Source of the DNA: CAZYQW01 sp964649825
GTDB lineage: Bacteria > Planctomycetota > B15-G4 > JADJEK01
Assembly: GCA_964649825.1 (NCBI GenBank)
Contig: CAZYQW010000067.1
Location: 18,178-82,177, forward strand
Length of the DNA: 64,000 nt
Reading direction: 5' to 3'
The notes beneath the pieces were generated by a model. The model saw nothing but the letters and a program-made list of their open reading frames with translations. It made no database searches and was not told where the DNA came from. Position 1 is the stretch's first letter. Each line of letters opens with the position of its first letter. The translations under genes were made by a program, and so were the position numbers. This document shows positions 51,122-62,957 of this stretch, piece after piece.

Positions 51122-52129
51122 CTACGGGGCCTCGGCCGTTCCCCGGACGACGGTGACGACGTGCGGAAGGTGCGCCGCCAGGTTGCCGACGCGCGGGATC
51201 CGGAACGCGAGCTCGTCGCCGGCTCGTTCGACCGGAAGCGGCGCGTGACGCGGCACCGAGCGGCCGGTCCCGGGGACATCGAGCAGATGAGCCTCGATCG
51301 CGCCGCCGTCGACGAGCAGCTCGGCGAGGATGCGCGAGTCGGCGAGCTCGAAGATCAGGTTCAGCGGCGGGACGACCTCCTTCGCCAGCCGCACGTCGAT
51401 CGTCTCCTCGGCCTCGCTCCAAGTCACGCCGGCTACGACCGAGCGGAACGCGGGATCAGAGGTGGTGCGCCCTCGCCCCCCGACCGTCGTGATCGCGGCG
51501 GCGCCGTGCTTCTCGCGCCAACCGCGCGCGTCCGAGAGCTCCGCGTCGAACTCGTCGCCGGTCAGGACCTCGAGCGAGCCTCCGGCGGACGCCCGGAGCT
51601 CGGGCAACGTCGAGGCGTCGAGGATCACCGCGAGATCCCCGAGGACCGAGTCGTCGCCGAGGTCGGCGATCGCGACGACGCACGCCTGGCGAACGGCGAG
51701 CGAGGGGTCCTCGTCGGCGAGGCGTCGGAGCAGCGGGAGCGACGCGTCGTCGTCGAAGGCGGCGAGCGCATCCGCCGCCGCCCAGCGCGTGAGGGCGTCC
51801 GGATGCGAAGTCAGAAGCGCACGGATCGGATCGACCGCCGTGTCGGCGCCGATCCGCGCCAACGCGGTGATGACCTCGTCGGGCCGCTGCGTCCCCGGAT
51901 CGTGGAGGGCGGCGAGCAGATGCGGGACGGCGACCTTTCCCTTCTCGAGCAGCTTCTCGTGGGCGCTCTCGGTCGCGTCCGCCGGCGAGGGACGCGCGAG
52001 CGCAGCGATCGCCGCGACGATCTCCGCATCGATCTCCTCCAGCCGCGGCGCGACGACGTGCTTCTGGTAGACCAGGATCAGCGCGGCCATTCCGATCACG
52101 ACCCCGAACGACATCGATCCGCGACCCAT
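51122..52129 (-). CDS. Membrane-anchored HEAT-repeat protein
   Basis: This 335-residue protein has an N-terminal membrane helix (FGVVIGMAALILVYQ). HEAT-like helical repeats follow, such as AVPHLLAALHDPGTQRPDEV, LTRWAAADALAAFDDDASLP and LAVRQACVVAIADLGDDSVL. The C-terminal third is beta-rich and unassigned. HEAT domains scaffold proteins, and no enzymatic motif is present. GGAGGAGG lies just upstream of ATG 52129 and fixes the start. It is convergent with the epimerase. Confidence 0.78.
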   Translation of the reverse strand: MGRGSMSFGVVIGMAALILVYQKHVVAPRLEEIDAEIVAAIAALARPSPADATESAHEKLLEKGKVAVPHLLAALHDPGTQRPDEVITALARIGADTAVDPIRALLTSHPDALTRWAAADALAAFDDDASLPLLRRLADEDPSLAVRQACVVAIADLGDDSVLGDLAVILDASTLPELRASAGGSLEVLTGDEFDAELSDARGWREKHGAAAITTVGGRGRTTSDPAFRSVVAGVTWSEAEETIDVRLAKEVVPPLNLIFELADSRILAELLVDGGAIEAHLLDVPGTGRSVPRHAPLPVERAGDELAFRIPRVGNLAAHLPHVVTVVRGTAEAP

Positions 52130-52301
52130 GGGCCTCCTCCGACCTCGCGCCTCGGAGGACGTCAGCGGGACGTCTCCGTGCGTCGACGTCGCATCGGCCG
52201 GCACTCGGGTCGGAGTTGAGGAAATCTCCGAATCGATTCAAGCCGGGGTCGCGTGCGACGGTCGGAGGCGGCCCCCGGGCGCGGCACGACGGGCGAGGAC
52301 G

Positions 52302-53171
52302 TCAGAGCGCAGCGGGAGCCGCCTCGCGAACGCGCCGTGCTCCTTCGCGCGCCGCCTCCAAGGAGTCGCCACCGGAGTCGTCGCCCGCGACGGTCAGGCC
52401 CGCCGCGATCGCGCCCATAAGCTGCGCTGCGCTGGCCGGCGCGAGCGGACCGAGCTCCTCGCGTCCGCGCCGCGAAGCGGCGAGCACCGTCCCATCGTCG
52501 CGGTGGACGATCAGCAGCCGGATCGGGTCCTCGAAGATGCGCACGAGCGTCTGTTCGGTCGACTCGGTGACGCCGGCCGCGGGCGGGGAGACCGCCTGGA
52601 GCTCGGACTCGGCCACGAATGCGGCGCAAGGCTGCGTATGGAACGCCTGCTTCAAAGAGGCGCCATCCGGGATCAGGACCGTCTTCTTGCCGAGGCCCCA
52701 GACCCGACCGACGACGCGCTCCGCGAAGTCGACCTTCGTCGCGCCGAACACGTCGTCGGAAACGACGACCAGGTCCCAATCCCGTTCGATCTGCCGCGCC
52801 AGTGCGTCGAGGAGGCGATCGACATCCGCCGGCTCCGGCGGTCGTGGCTCCCAGACGTCGAGCCGGACGGATGCACCGGATGCTTCGAGGTACTGGCGCC
52901 GCTCCAAGCCGGCCGCCTCGACGGGAATCACCTCGACTTCGACGCCGGCCGGTTCCAGTCGTTGCCGGAGCATCGGCGTGAGCGAAGTCTCGCTCAGCGT
53001 GAGGAATCGCACGCGGGAGCCGGCGGAACGCGCCGCCAGCGCGGTCGCCACGGAATCATCCAGCAGATGGACGGACTCGGTGCGAGCCTGGACTGGCTCG
53101 CTCCCGGCTGCGAGCCGCAGCACACGGAACGAGCGCAGAAGAGGCGCCACGATGATTAGCGAACCGCTCAT
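52302..53171 (-). CDS. Possible PfkB-like sugar kinase (divergent)
   Basis: This 289-residue protein loosely matches PfkB/HldE-type kinases. A central segment reads WDLVVVSDDVFGATK where kinases have the SD(Y)GKG loop. LIVHRDDGTVLAASRRG and MGAIAAGLTVAGDDSGGDSL occupy the region of the catalytic GAGD motif, but that motif is not well preserved. The N-terminal half (SVATALAARSAGSRVRFL) resembles the substrate-binding lid region. Activity is therefore doubtful; a different Rossmann-like enzyme is possible. No close neighbour clarifies the pathway. Confidence 0.45.
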   Translation of the reverse strand: MSGSLIIVAPLLRSFRVLRLAAGSEPVQARTESVHLLDDSVATALAARSAGSRVRFLTLSETSLTPMLRQRLEPAGVEVEVIPVEAAGLERRQYLEASGASVRLDVWEPRPPEPADVDRLLDALARQIERDWDLVVVSDDVFGATKVDFAERVVGRVWGLGKKTVLIPDGASLKQAFHTQPCAAFVAESELQAVSPPAAGVTESTEQTLVRIFEDPIRLLIVHRDDGTVLAASRRGREELGPLAPASAAQLMGAIAAGLTVAGDDSGGDSLEAAREGARRVREAAPAAL

Positions 53172-53193
53172 CCGGGAGACTGTAGAAGCCTGG

Positions 53194-53227
53194 CCCAGAG
53201 TTCGCTATTGCCCAGAGTTCGCTATTG
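53194..53227. repeat. 17-bp tandem duplication
   Basis: CCCAGAGTTCGCTATTG occurs twice head to tail at 53194-53210 and 53211-53227, upstream of the preceding gene's start. This looks like a recent slippage event. Confidence 0.9.
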
Positions 53228-53390
53228 CGGAGTTCACCGGCCTCGGGAACGGCAAGCGAATTTCGCGAGCGGAACACTCGCCAAGAAACCAAGATGATTC
53301 TCGTTTTTTCGGTGAACGCCCACGTGATTTCAGCCGACAAAGGCGAGTGCCTCCCAAACGGCTAGAGGCCTGTCACGGAGAAGAGTTGCC

Positions 53391-53477
53391 ATGAGTCCAG
53401 GGCTACTGCTGGTGGTGGTCGTGTTCGGGGCGCTGATCCTGCATGTCTTCATGGCTCGTTTCGACGAGCGCGGTTGA
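53391..53477 (+). CDS. 28-residue single-pass membrane peptide (KdpF-like)
   Basis: This short frame from ATG 53391 encodes a start, a hydrophobic helix (LLLVVVVFGALILHVFM) and a charged tail (ARFDERG). GGAGAAGAG lies about 8 bases before the ATG, a good ribosome-binding site. Size and layout recall KdpF or oxidase accessory peptides, but no kdp or oxidase genes are nearby. Translation is plausible, not shown. Confidence 0.5.
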   Translation: MSPGLLLVVVVFGALILHVFMARFDERG

Positions 53478-53486
53478 TCGACTCTA

Positions 53487-53800
53487 CTACTTGGACTTCG
53501 CGTAGAAGAGATCCGCCACTTCCGCCTCGTACCGTTGTTCGGGAAGAGTCGGCCGGCGCTCCTTTCCGGGGATCTCCGCTCAGAGTCAGATCGTTCGTCG
53601 CCTCGGCGATCGTCAGCCCTTCGTAGCAAGGCCACGCGTACCAGTCCTGCTCGTCGTGTCCCCAGTGCCGGTTGCGGCCGCTGGAACGACACGAAGCGGA
53701 CGAACTTCGCGCTCGACTTCGGATCCACTTTCTTCAGCAGGGCGTGGAGCGAAACCCGGTCCAGGGGACGGCCATCGCTCACGCCTCGGGCCGGTTTCCC
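53487..53800 (-). pseudogene. Decayed MsrP/sulfite-oxidase-type molybdopterin enzyme fragment
   Basis: Three frames must be combined. One reads AMAVPWTGF, preceded by an in-frame TGA where the family has Trp. The second reads VSLHALLKKVDPKSSAKFVR. The third reads QDWYAWPCYEGLTIAEATND. Together they follow the order of the molybdopterin-dependent MsrP/sulfite oxidase domain. The remainder is missing, and downstream in another frame a foreign-looking tail (YEAEVADLFYAKSK) ends at 53487. It is a degraded and possibly rearranged gene. Confidence 0.6.
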
Positions 53801-54028
53801 CGGGGCGCAGGCGTGTGAGTTGCCCGGTTTTCATTCGAAGCGCGGACAGATCGGCCGGGTCGCGACGCGAGGTTGGGTTTCGCGCGTGGATTCCGTAGGG
53901 TGCTATGGCCAAAAGCCTATTCGGTGCGGATCTGCGCGTTTCGCGCGATCTCGCCCGGCGGTCGACCACATCCCCGTGAACCCCTGCCACCCGACCGGCG
54001 CTTCGACCGTATCTTCAGCACCCAGAGG

Positions 54029-56773
<2,745 letters not shown>

Positions 56774-56814
56774 TCGCGCGGCCCCCGCACCTCCCCTCGT
56801 CGAGGACCGGTCGC

Positions 56815-58044
56815 GTGAACGGTGACGTCCGCATGCGAGGATTCGAGACGCGGCACGACGTCGACGAGGTCGTTCGGCTGATCGAAGCACGAATCGCGGC
56901 CCTGACCGCCGAGCCGCTCGCGATCGCCGACGCCGCCGGACGCGTGCTGGCGGAAGACGTCACCGCCGACCGCGACGTGCCGTCCTTCGACCGTTCCGCG
57001 ATGGATGGTTACGCACTGAGCGGCGAGGAGACCTTCGGCGCCACCGTCTATCAGCCCCTTCCGTTCCGCGTGATCGGTGATTCCCGACCCGCACGCCCGT
57101 TCGACGGAACCGTCGGCCGCGGCGAGGCGGTGCGGATCATGACCGGGGCGCCGATGCCGTCCGGCGCGGACGCGGTCCTGATGGCGGAGTCGACGCGACC
57201 CGACGGCGACGGCATCCTCGCCGTCGACGCAGTCGCACCGGAGAAGAACGTCGGGCGCCGCGGCGAGGACGTACGCGCCGGCGAGGTCGTCGTTCGTCGC
57301 GGGCGCGTCCTGCGGCCGCAGGACCTCGGGGTGATCGCGTCGATCGGCGTCGCGACGATCGCGGTGGTACGACGACCGCGCGTCGCGCTGCTCGTCACCG
57401 GCGACGAGCTGATCGACGTCGCGGCGCCGCCGAAGGAATACCACGTCGTCGACAGCAACTCGCTCGTGCTCCGCGCGCTGATCGAGCGCGACGGCGGCCG
57501 CGCCGCGGGCGCGGCTCGCATCCCGGACGACCGCGAGGCGCTTGGCCGCGCACTCGCGGAGTCCGAAGCCGACGTCATCCTGGTGTCGGGCGGATCGTCG
57601 GTCGGCGTCGAGGATCATGCCCCGACGCTCGTCGCCGAGCTCGGAGAGCTCGCCGTCCACGGCGTCGCGCTTCGTCCCGCCGGTCCGACCGGGCTCGGCT
57701 TCGTCTTCGGCCGCCCCGTCTTCCTCATGCCGGGCAACCCCGTCTCATGCCTCTGCGCGTACGACTTCTTCGCCGGCCCCGCGATCCGCCGGCTCGGAGG
57801 ACGATCGATGGAGTGGCCCCACCGCCGCGCCGTCCTCCCCGTCGGCCGGAAGATCATCTCCGCCATCGGACGCGTCGACTACGTGCGAGTGAGCATCAGC
57901 GACGGCCGCGTCGCGCCGATCGCGACGACCGGGGCCTCGATCCTCAGCTCGACGACCCGCGCGGACGGCGTCGTCGTCGTCGCCAAGGAGCGCGAAGGGT
58001 TCGGCGTCGGCGAGACGGTCGAGGTGCGGTTGTACGATGCCTGA
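56815..58044 (+). CDS. moeA: Molybdopterin molybdenumtransferase
   Basis: This 409-residue MoeA/gephyrin-family enzyme inserts molybdate into adenylylated molybdopterin. N-terminal motifs are DVPSFDRSAMDGYAL and VRIMTGAPMPSGADAVLMAE. The MoaB-like domain has VVDSNSLVLRALIERDGG, ILVSGGSSVGVEDH and the loop FLMPGNPVSCLCAY. GTG 56815 was preferred because GAGGACC lies 9 bases upstream; ATG 56833 is the alternative. It is probably co-transcribed with aceE. The only molybdoenzyme visible nearby is the pseudogene at 53.5 kb, so its clients are elsewhere. Confidence 0.9.
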   Translation: MNGDVRMRGFETRHDVDEVVRLIEARIAALTAEPLAIADAAGRVLAEDVTADRDVPSFDRSAMDGYALSGEETFGATVYQPLPFRVIGDSRPARPFDGTVGRGEAVRIMTGAPMPSGADAVLMAESTRPDGDGILAVDAVAPEKNVGRRGEDVRAGEVVVRRGRVLRPQDLGVIASIGVATIAVVRRPRVALLVTGDELIDVAAPPKEYHVVDSNSLVLRALIERDGGRAAGAARIPDDREALGRALAESEADVILVSGGSSVGVEDHAPTLVAELGELAVHGVALRPAGPTGLGFVFGRPVFLMPGNPVSCLCAYDFFAGPAIRRLGGRSMEWPHRRAVLPVGRKIISAIGRVDYVRVSISDGRVAPIATTGASILSSTTRADGVVVVAKEREGFGVGETVEVRLYDA

Positions 58045-58142
58045 GCGGTTCGCATCGATCGGCGATCGCGTCACCGTAGTGAGCTGAGGGAGCGCGGACC
58101 ACGCCCGCGGCGCGGGATCCGCGCCGTCGGCTGGGTCGCGGC

Positions 58143-58156
58143 GGGAGTGCACTCCC
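58143..58156. repeat. 14-bp perfect palindrome
   Basis: GGGAGTGCACTCCC lies between the convergent moeA and boxD-type genes. It contains TGCA and could be a protein site or part of a terminator. No function is shown. Confidence 0.4.
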
Positions 58157-58194
58157 GAGCGTGCAATCCAGAGAGGGAGAAGAGCAGCGAGCCG

Positions 58195-59745
58195 CTACTT
58201 CACGAACGAATCCACAAGGGGCGGGTAGCCCTGCAGGGCGACGCGTTGCATGTAGAAGTGCACGCCGCGCAATCCTCCGAGCTCCGTCCCACCGCCGGCT
58301 CGGCCGGGCCCGCCGTGCAGCAATTGTGGCAGCGCGGTCCCCGGGCCGGGCGAGGCGCCGGCCATCTTCTTCGAGCCGAGGAACAGGCGGCCGTGTGCGA
58401 CGGCGACGCCGGTGACCGTCTCCTTCAGGAACGCGCGGTCGTCGGTATAGATCGATGCGACCAGCCCGCCGCCGGCGCGGCGGACCTGAGCGATCATGGC
58501 GCTCGTGTCGGTGTAGGGGATCAGCGTGGCGACGGGGCCGAACACCTCGATCTCGTGCACGGCGGCGGCGTCCTTGCCGGCTGCGACGCGGAGCAGCACG
58601 GGGGCCTGGAAGAAACCCTTCCCCTCGAAGCCCTCCTTCGCCTTGAAGCTCTCCTCGCCCCGATAGACGACGTCGGCATCCTGCTCGAGAATGGCGAGGC
58701 CCTCCTTCACCGCCTTCAACGCCGACGCGTTCGCGATCGGGCCCATGCGGACGCCGTCGATGGCGGGATCGCCGATGACCGTGTCCTTCAGCCGTCCGAC
58801 GAGCGCCTCCTGCACCACGTCGATCGCGGCGGCGGGAACGAAGACGCGGCGGATCGCGGTGCACTTCTGCCCCGCCTTCTGCGTCATGTCGCGGTGGACG
58901 TCGCCGATGAACAGGTGGAACGTGTCCGAGCCGGCCTCGACGTCGGGACCGAGGATCGACGCGTTCAGGGAGTCGGCCTCGACGTTCAGGCGGATCGAAC
59001 GCTTGCGCAGGTGCTCGAGGGCACGGATCCACGCGCCGGTGTCGCTCGAGCCGGTGAACGCGACTGCGTCTCGCTCGTCGACGTGATCGAGCAGGTCGGC
59101 GGCCGGACCGCTGAGACACGCGAACGCGCCAGCGGGAAGGACGCCGCTCTCGACCACGATCTCGGCGAGGCGCTGCGCCATCAACGACGTCGCGGTCGCG
59201 GGCTTCGTCAGGACCGGGACGCCGGCGAGCCACGCGCAGGCCGCCTTCTCCATCATTCCCCAGGCCGGGAAGTTGAACGCATTGATGTGCACGGCGACGC
59301 CCTCGATCGGGACGAAGACGTGGCGGCCGCCGAGGCGCGTGCTGCCGAGCGCGATCGCGTCGCCGTCGGGCAGCCACGGTCCGGCCGGCAGGCCCTTCGA
59401 CAGCTCGGCGTACGCGGCCAGGGTGGCCGACGCGCCGTCGACGTCGAACTTCGCGTCGCCGCGCGTGTTTCCCGCGTTGACGACGCCGCACTCGATCAGC
59501 TCGTCACGATGCGTGTAGATCAGGTCCGCGACCTTCTGCAGCAGCGTGCCGCGTTCGGCGAACGTCAACGCGCGAAGCGCCGGACCGCCGACGTTCCGCG
59601 CGTGCTCGAGCGCGCCCTTCAGGTCGAGCCCCGCGCTCGACGTCTCAGCCACGACCTCCTCGGTCGCCGGGTTCACGAGCGTCGACGGCTTCCCCTCGCC
59701 CGCGACCCACCGGCCCGCGAGGTACGACTTCAGCTTCATGACCAT
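58195..59745 (-). CDS. boxD: Aldehyde dehydrogenase, 3,4-dehydroadipyl-CoA semialdehyde type (box pathway)
   Basis: This 516-residue NAD(P)-dependent aldehyde dehydrogenase is of the PaaZ/BoxD branch. The characteristic LNVEADSLNASILGPD carries the general-base glutamate at about 258. The catalytic cysteine is in QKAGQKCTAIRR at about 297, and AFNFPAWGMMEKAA marks the cofactor fold. In the aerobic benzoyl-CoA pathway this enzyme oxidises the semialdehyde released by BoxC. The neighbouring boxB and boxC on the same strand support that role. GGAG lies 8 bases before ATG 59745. A PaaZ-like function without the hydratase domain is the alternative. Confidence 0.85.
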   Translation of the reverse strand: MVMKLKSYLAGRWVAGEGKPSTLVNPATEEVVAETSSAGLDLKGALEHARNVGGPALRALTFAERGTLLQKVADLIYTHRDELIECGVVNAGNTRGDAKFDVDGASATLAAYAELSKGLPAGPWLPDGDAIALGSTRLGGRHVFVPIEGVAVHINAFNFPAWGMMEKAACAWLAGVPVLTKPATATSLMAQRLAEIVVESGVLPAGAFACLSGPAADLLDHVDERDAVAFTGSSDTGAWIRALEHLRKRSIRLNVEADSLNASILGPDVEAGSDTFHLFIGDVHRDMTQKAGQKCTAIRRVFVPAAAIDVVQEALVGRLKDTVIGDPAIDGVRMGPIANASALKAVKEGLAILEQDADVVYRGEESFKAKEGFEGKGFFQAPVLLRVAAGKDAAAVHEIEVFGPVATLIPYTDTSAMIAQVRRAGGGLVASIYTDDRAFLKETVTGVAVAHGRLFLGSKKMAGASPGPGTALPQLLHGGPGRAGGGTELGGLRGVHFYMQRVALQGYPPLVDSFVK

Positions 59746-59811
59746 CGTGACGCTCCGAAGGGAGGGGACTTGATCAACGCGCGCAGCGCAGTGGCGCGCG
59801 AGCGCCGGCTG

Positions 59812-61227
59812 CTACAGACGGACGTACTCGAACTCGAACGGCTGGCCGCCGACGCCCTTCACCGGGGCCGCGATCCAGTTGGCGATCTTCCCGACCTCAT
59901 GGCACGGTTTCATGATCGAGGCCAGGTGCTCGAAGTCGCCGTCGTTCAGGAACCAGCCCGCGCGTCGAGACTCGAACTCCTCGACCGAGATCGGATTGCC
60001 GTCGAAGTCGTACGTGTCCTTGCTGTACTCGCCGACGTGGCGATGGAAGCGCTTGTGCGGAAGCGCGAGCCGCTCGTCGAGACCGGCGCTCTCGAGCTCC
60101 TTGTTCCACATCCGCAGCGCACGCTCGCAGTCCTCGATGTAGCCGTCGCGGAGCTCCTCGTTCATCGCGTTGCGCAGCGCGACCTCGCGGTTGACGAATC
60201 GGCCGTTCTCGTAGATCGGGATCACGCGCGTCTGATCGAGCGCGGTGTGCTCGTCGTACTTCTTCTCCTCGCGGAAGCGACCCTTCAGCCCGGCCGCGAA
60301 GTAGTCGGCCGCGTTGCTCGAGATCTCTCCGCCGAACAGGTCGAGCGAGTACGTGTACCAGTAGTTGATCGACTTCTGGAGCATCTCGAGCGGGATGCCG
60401 CCGAGCGACTTCACGTCCTTGCCCGGGTGCTCCTTCATCATCTCCGCGGTGCGCCGGACGATGCGCTGCAGACCGGTCTCGCCGACCGACAGGTGGTGCG
60501 CCTCCTCCGTGAGCATGAACCGGCAGGTGCGCGACAGCGGGTCGAAGCCGCTCTCCGCGAGGGCGGCGAGCTGGAACTTGCCGTCACGGTCCATGAACAT
60601 GGTGAAGCTGAAGAACGACATCCAGTCCGGGCACGGGTTGTTGAACGCGTTCAGGATGCGCGGCTTGTCCGGATCGCCGGCGCGGCGGCGCAGGAGCTCG
60701 TCCGCCTCCTCGCGGCCGTCCTTTCCGAAGTAGCGATGGAGGAGATAGACCATCGCCCAGAGGTGACGCCCTTCCTCGACGTTCACCTGGAACAGGTTGC
60801 GCATGTCGAGCAACGACGGCGCGGTCTCGCAGAGCCAGCGCTGCTGCTCGACCGATGCGGGCTCGGTGTCGGCCTGGTTCACGATGATGCGGCGCAGCAC
60901 GTTGCGGTACTCGCCGGGCACGTCCTGGAACGCCGGCTGCCCGAGGCTGTCGCCGAAGGGAATCCGCCGGTCGGGAACCGGCGCGGACAGGAAGATCCCC
61001 CAGCGGTAGTCCGGCATCTTCACGTAGCCGAACTGCGCCCAGCCCTCGGCGTCGACGTCGATCGCGGTGCGGAGGTAGACGTCCTTGTCCTGGTGCTCCA
61101 CCGGACCCATCTCGTTCCACCACGACAGGTAGCCGGGCTGCCACTGCTCGAGCGCGCGCTTCAGCTTGCGGTCCGACTTCAGATCGACGTTGTTCGGGAT
61201 CTTGTCCAGCAGGTCGACGTTGCTCAT
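59812..61227 (-). CDS. boxB: Benzoyl-CoA 2,3-epoxidase subunit BoxB
   Basis: This 471-residue di-iron oxygenase subunit converts benzoyl-CoA to its 2,3-epoxide using O2 and electrons from BoxA. Carboxylate-bridged iron ligands are visible in VNVEEGRHLWAM near 150 and FMLTEEAHHLSVG near 240. CPDWMSFFSFTMFMDRDGKF is also typical of the family. Length matches known BoxB proteins. ATG 61227 shares one base with the boxC stop (TGATG), so translation is coupled. The reductase BoxA is not in the window and must be encoded elsewhere. Confidence 0.93.
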   Translation of the reverse strand: MSNVDLLDKIPNNVDLKSDRKLKRALEQWQPGYLSWWNEMGPVEHQDKDVYLRTAIDVDAEGWAQFGYVKMPDYRWGIFLSAPVPDRRIPFGDSLGQPAFQDVPGEYRNVLRRIIVNQADTEPASVEQQRWLCETAPSLLDMRNLFQVNVEEGRHLWAMVYLLHRYFGKDGREEADELLRRRAGDPDKPRILNAFNNPCPDWMSFFSFTMFMDRDGKFQLAALAESGFDPLSRTCRFMLTEEAHHLSVGETGLQRIVRRTAEMMKEHPGKDVKSLGGIPLEMLQKSINYWYTYSLDLFGGEISSNAADYFAAGLKGRFREEKKYDEHTALDQTRVIPIYENGRFVNREVALRNAMNEELRDGYIEDCERALRMWNKELESAGLDERLALPHKRFHRHVGEYSKDTYDFDGNPISVEEFESRRAGWFLNDGDFEHLASIMKPCHEVGKIANWIAAPVKGVGGQPFEFEYVRL

Positions 61228-62864
61228 CAGGTTCTCTTCCAGTCGAAAGCCGCGCGGGTCGGCTTGCCGTAGACGGAGAGCGCACCGTTCTCGCCGGTGG
61301 CGTTGGGACGGGTGAAGATCCAGTTCTGCCAGGCGGACAGCCGACCGAAAACCTTCGTCTCGGTGCTCTCCGTCCCGGCGAACCGCAGGTTCTGCTCCAT
61401 GCCGGTGAGGGCGTCCGGGGAGAGGCTCGCGCGCTCCTCGATCGCGATGCGCACCTCATCCTCCCAATCGATCTCATCCGGCGTGTACGTGACGAGTTCG
61501 AGCTCCTCGGCCCGCTCGGCGTCGATCGGCCCGTCCTCCTCCAATGCACGTCCGGCCTTGCTCTTGTCGGCGAGGAAGCGGCACTCGAGGCGCGACAACC
61601 CGTGGCTCATCGGAAGGCGGCCGTCAGAGAGCGGGCCGACCCGGACGCGAACGGGAACGTCGGGCTCGTTCAACATGAACGAGCGATCGGCGGCCAGCGC
61701 GAGCTCGAACATAGAGCCGCCGAAGCAGGAGTCCTGGTCGATCACCGCGAAGATCGACTTCGACGTGTTATCGAGCCGGCGCAGCACCCGCGCCACGTGG
61801 AGGCGCACCTCCTTCACGAGCCAGTCGTCGCCGTGGTCGACGAGGAGGCGATCGGCGGCCGCGACCGCCGCAAGGGCGCCCTCGGTTTTCAACACGATGA
61901 CACCGACCGCGACGTTCATGATGCGAAGCTGCAGGAGCGCGTCGTCGAGCTCGCGCCACGCCCTCACGACCCAGGCCCGGTCGCCGGCTTCACGGAGCGC
62001 GGCCGGGGTCGCCGGCTGCGGCGCGGTCGGCGCTCGCATCGTGAGCGTCGCCACGCGCGCGTCGTCGTCGACGTCGAGCGTGACGTGCTCATAGACGCGA
62101 CGGTTTTCCTTGTCCGTTGCCTCGATCCGGCCGAGCGGCATGCCGGGCGGCGTTCGCGTCGCCCCGGTGGCCGGCACGAGCTCGTCGATCCGCGCCGCGA
62201 TCGCTTGGTCGAACTTGCTCTTCGCGTGCGAGAAGTCGACGAGGTTCCACTTCACCGCCTTCGGTCCGCGCAGCCCCTCGGCGAGGGTGGAGAAGACGTC
62301 GGCGAGATCGCGCCGGACCTTCCGCTTGTCGACGAGCCGCGTGAGTCCACCGGTGCCGGGGAGCACGCCGAGCAAGGGCACCTCGGGGAGGCTCACCGCG
62401 GAATTGCCGTCATCGATCAGGTGGATCTCGTCGCAAGAGATCGCGAGCTCGTAGCCCCCGCCCGATGCCGTCCCGTTCAGGGCGGCGATGGTGCGAATGC
62501 CGGATTCGCGCGACAGCTCCTCGATCCAGAGCCGGGTCTCGTTGGTGAACTTGCAGAAGTTCACTTTGAACGCGTGCGTGCTGCTTTGGAGCATGAAGAT
62601 GTTGGCGCCAGACGAGAAGATCCGGTCGAGCGCCGACGTGAACACCAGCACGCGGACCTGCGGATGCTCGAAGCGGATCCGCTGCATCGCGTCCGCGAGC
62701 TCGATGTCGACCCCGAGGTCGTACGAGTTCAGCTTGAGGATGTACCCCGGGGTCCAGGGCCGATCGTCCTGGACGTTCATGACCATCCGCGCGACCGGGC
62801 CGTCGATCTCGAGCTTCCAATGGATGTAGCGGTCGGGGTGGGTTTGGAAGTCTGCCGTCTTCAT
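61227..62864 (-). CDS. boxC: 2,3-epoxybenzoyl-CoA dihydrolase BoxC
   Basis: This is a 545-residue crotonase-fold enzyme with two enoyl-CoA-hydratase-like halves. It opens the epoxide ring hydrolytically to 3,4-dehydroadipyl-CoA semialdehyde and formate. Motifs include FSSGANIFMLQSSTHAFKVN, the oxyanion region AALNGTASGGGYELAISCDE near 125 and IDQDSCFGGSMFELALAADR in the second half. ATG 62864 was chosen as the start since an N-terminal DFQTHPDRYIHWKLEIDGP follows, as in BoxC homologues. An upstream start at 62900 would place it within the operator region. It is the first gene of the box operon. Confidence 0.93.
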   Translation of the reverse strand: MKTADFQTHPDRYIHWKLEIDGPVARMVMNVQDDRPWTPGYILKLNSYDLGVDIELADAMQRIRFEHPQVRVLVFTSALDRIFSSGANIFMLQSSTHAFKVNFCKFTNETRLWIEELSRESGIRTIAALNGTASGGGYELAISCDEIHLIDDGNSAVSLPEVPLLGVLPGTGGLTRLVDKRKVRRDLADVFSTLAEGLRGPKAVKWNLVDFSHAKSKFDQAIAARIDELVPATGATRTPPGMPLGRIEATDKENRRVYEHVTLDVDDDARVATLTMRAPTAPQPATPAALREAGDRAWVVRAWRELDDALLQLRIMNVAVGVIVLKTEGALAAVAAADRLLVDHGDDWLVKEVRLHVARVLRRLDNTSKSIFAVIDQDSCFGGSMFELALAADRSFMLNEPDVPVRVRVGPLSDGRLPMSHGLSRLECRFLADKSKAGRALEEDGPIDAERAEELELVTYTPDEIDWEDEVRIAIEERASLSPDALTGMEQNLRFAGTESTETKVFGRLSAWQNWIFTRPNATGENGALSVYGKPTRAAFDWKRT

Positions 62865-62900
62865 CCGCGCGAGGTTAGACCGGGTGGGGCGACGCAACAA

Positions 62901-62953
62901 GCACTATTTTGCCACAAGCGGTCGTCGAACCATGTTTTAGGCACTATATTGCC
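62901..62953. promoter_or_regulatory. Two 13-bp direct repeats, candidate BoxR operators
   Basis: GCACTATTTTGCC (62901-62913) and GCACTATATTGCC (62941-62953) differ by one base and start 40 bases apart, nearly four helical turns. They lie in the 93-base gap between divergent boxC and boxR. The inner A/T cores may overlap the -10 regions of the two promoters. Repressor binding by BoxR with release by benzoyl-CoA is inferred from the BzdR/BoxR family. Confidence 0.6.
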
Positions 62954-62957
62954 GAAC

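Noticed and set aside
53391..53477. Assignment as true KdpF
   Set aside because: No kdpA, kdpB or kdpC genes are adjacent, and the sequence similarity is only in hydrophobic pattern.
58147..61272. Open frame of over 1000 codons on the plus strand across the box genes
   Set aside because: It is antisense to clear BoxD and BoxB proteins and has no recognisable motif.
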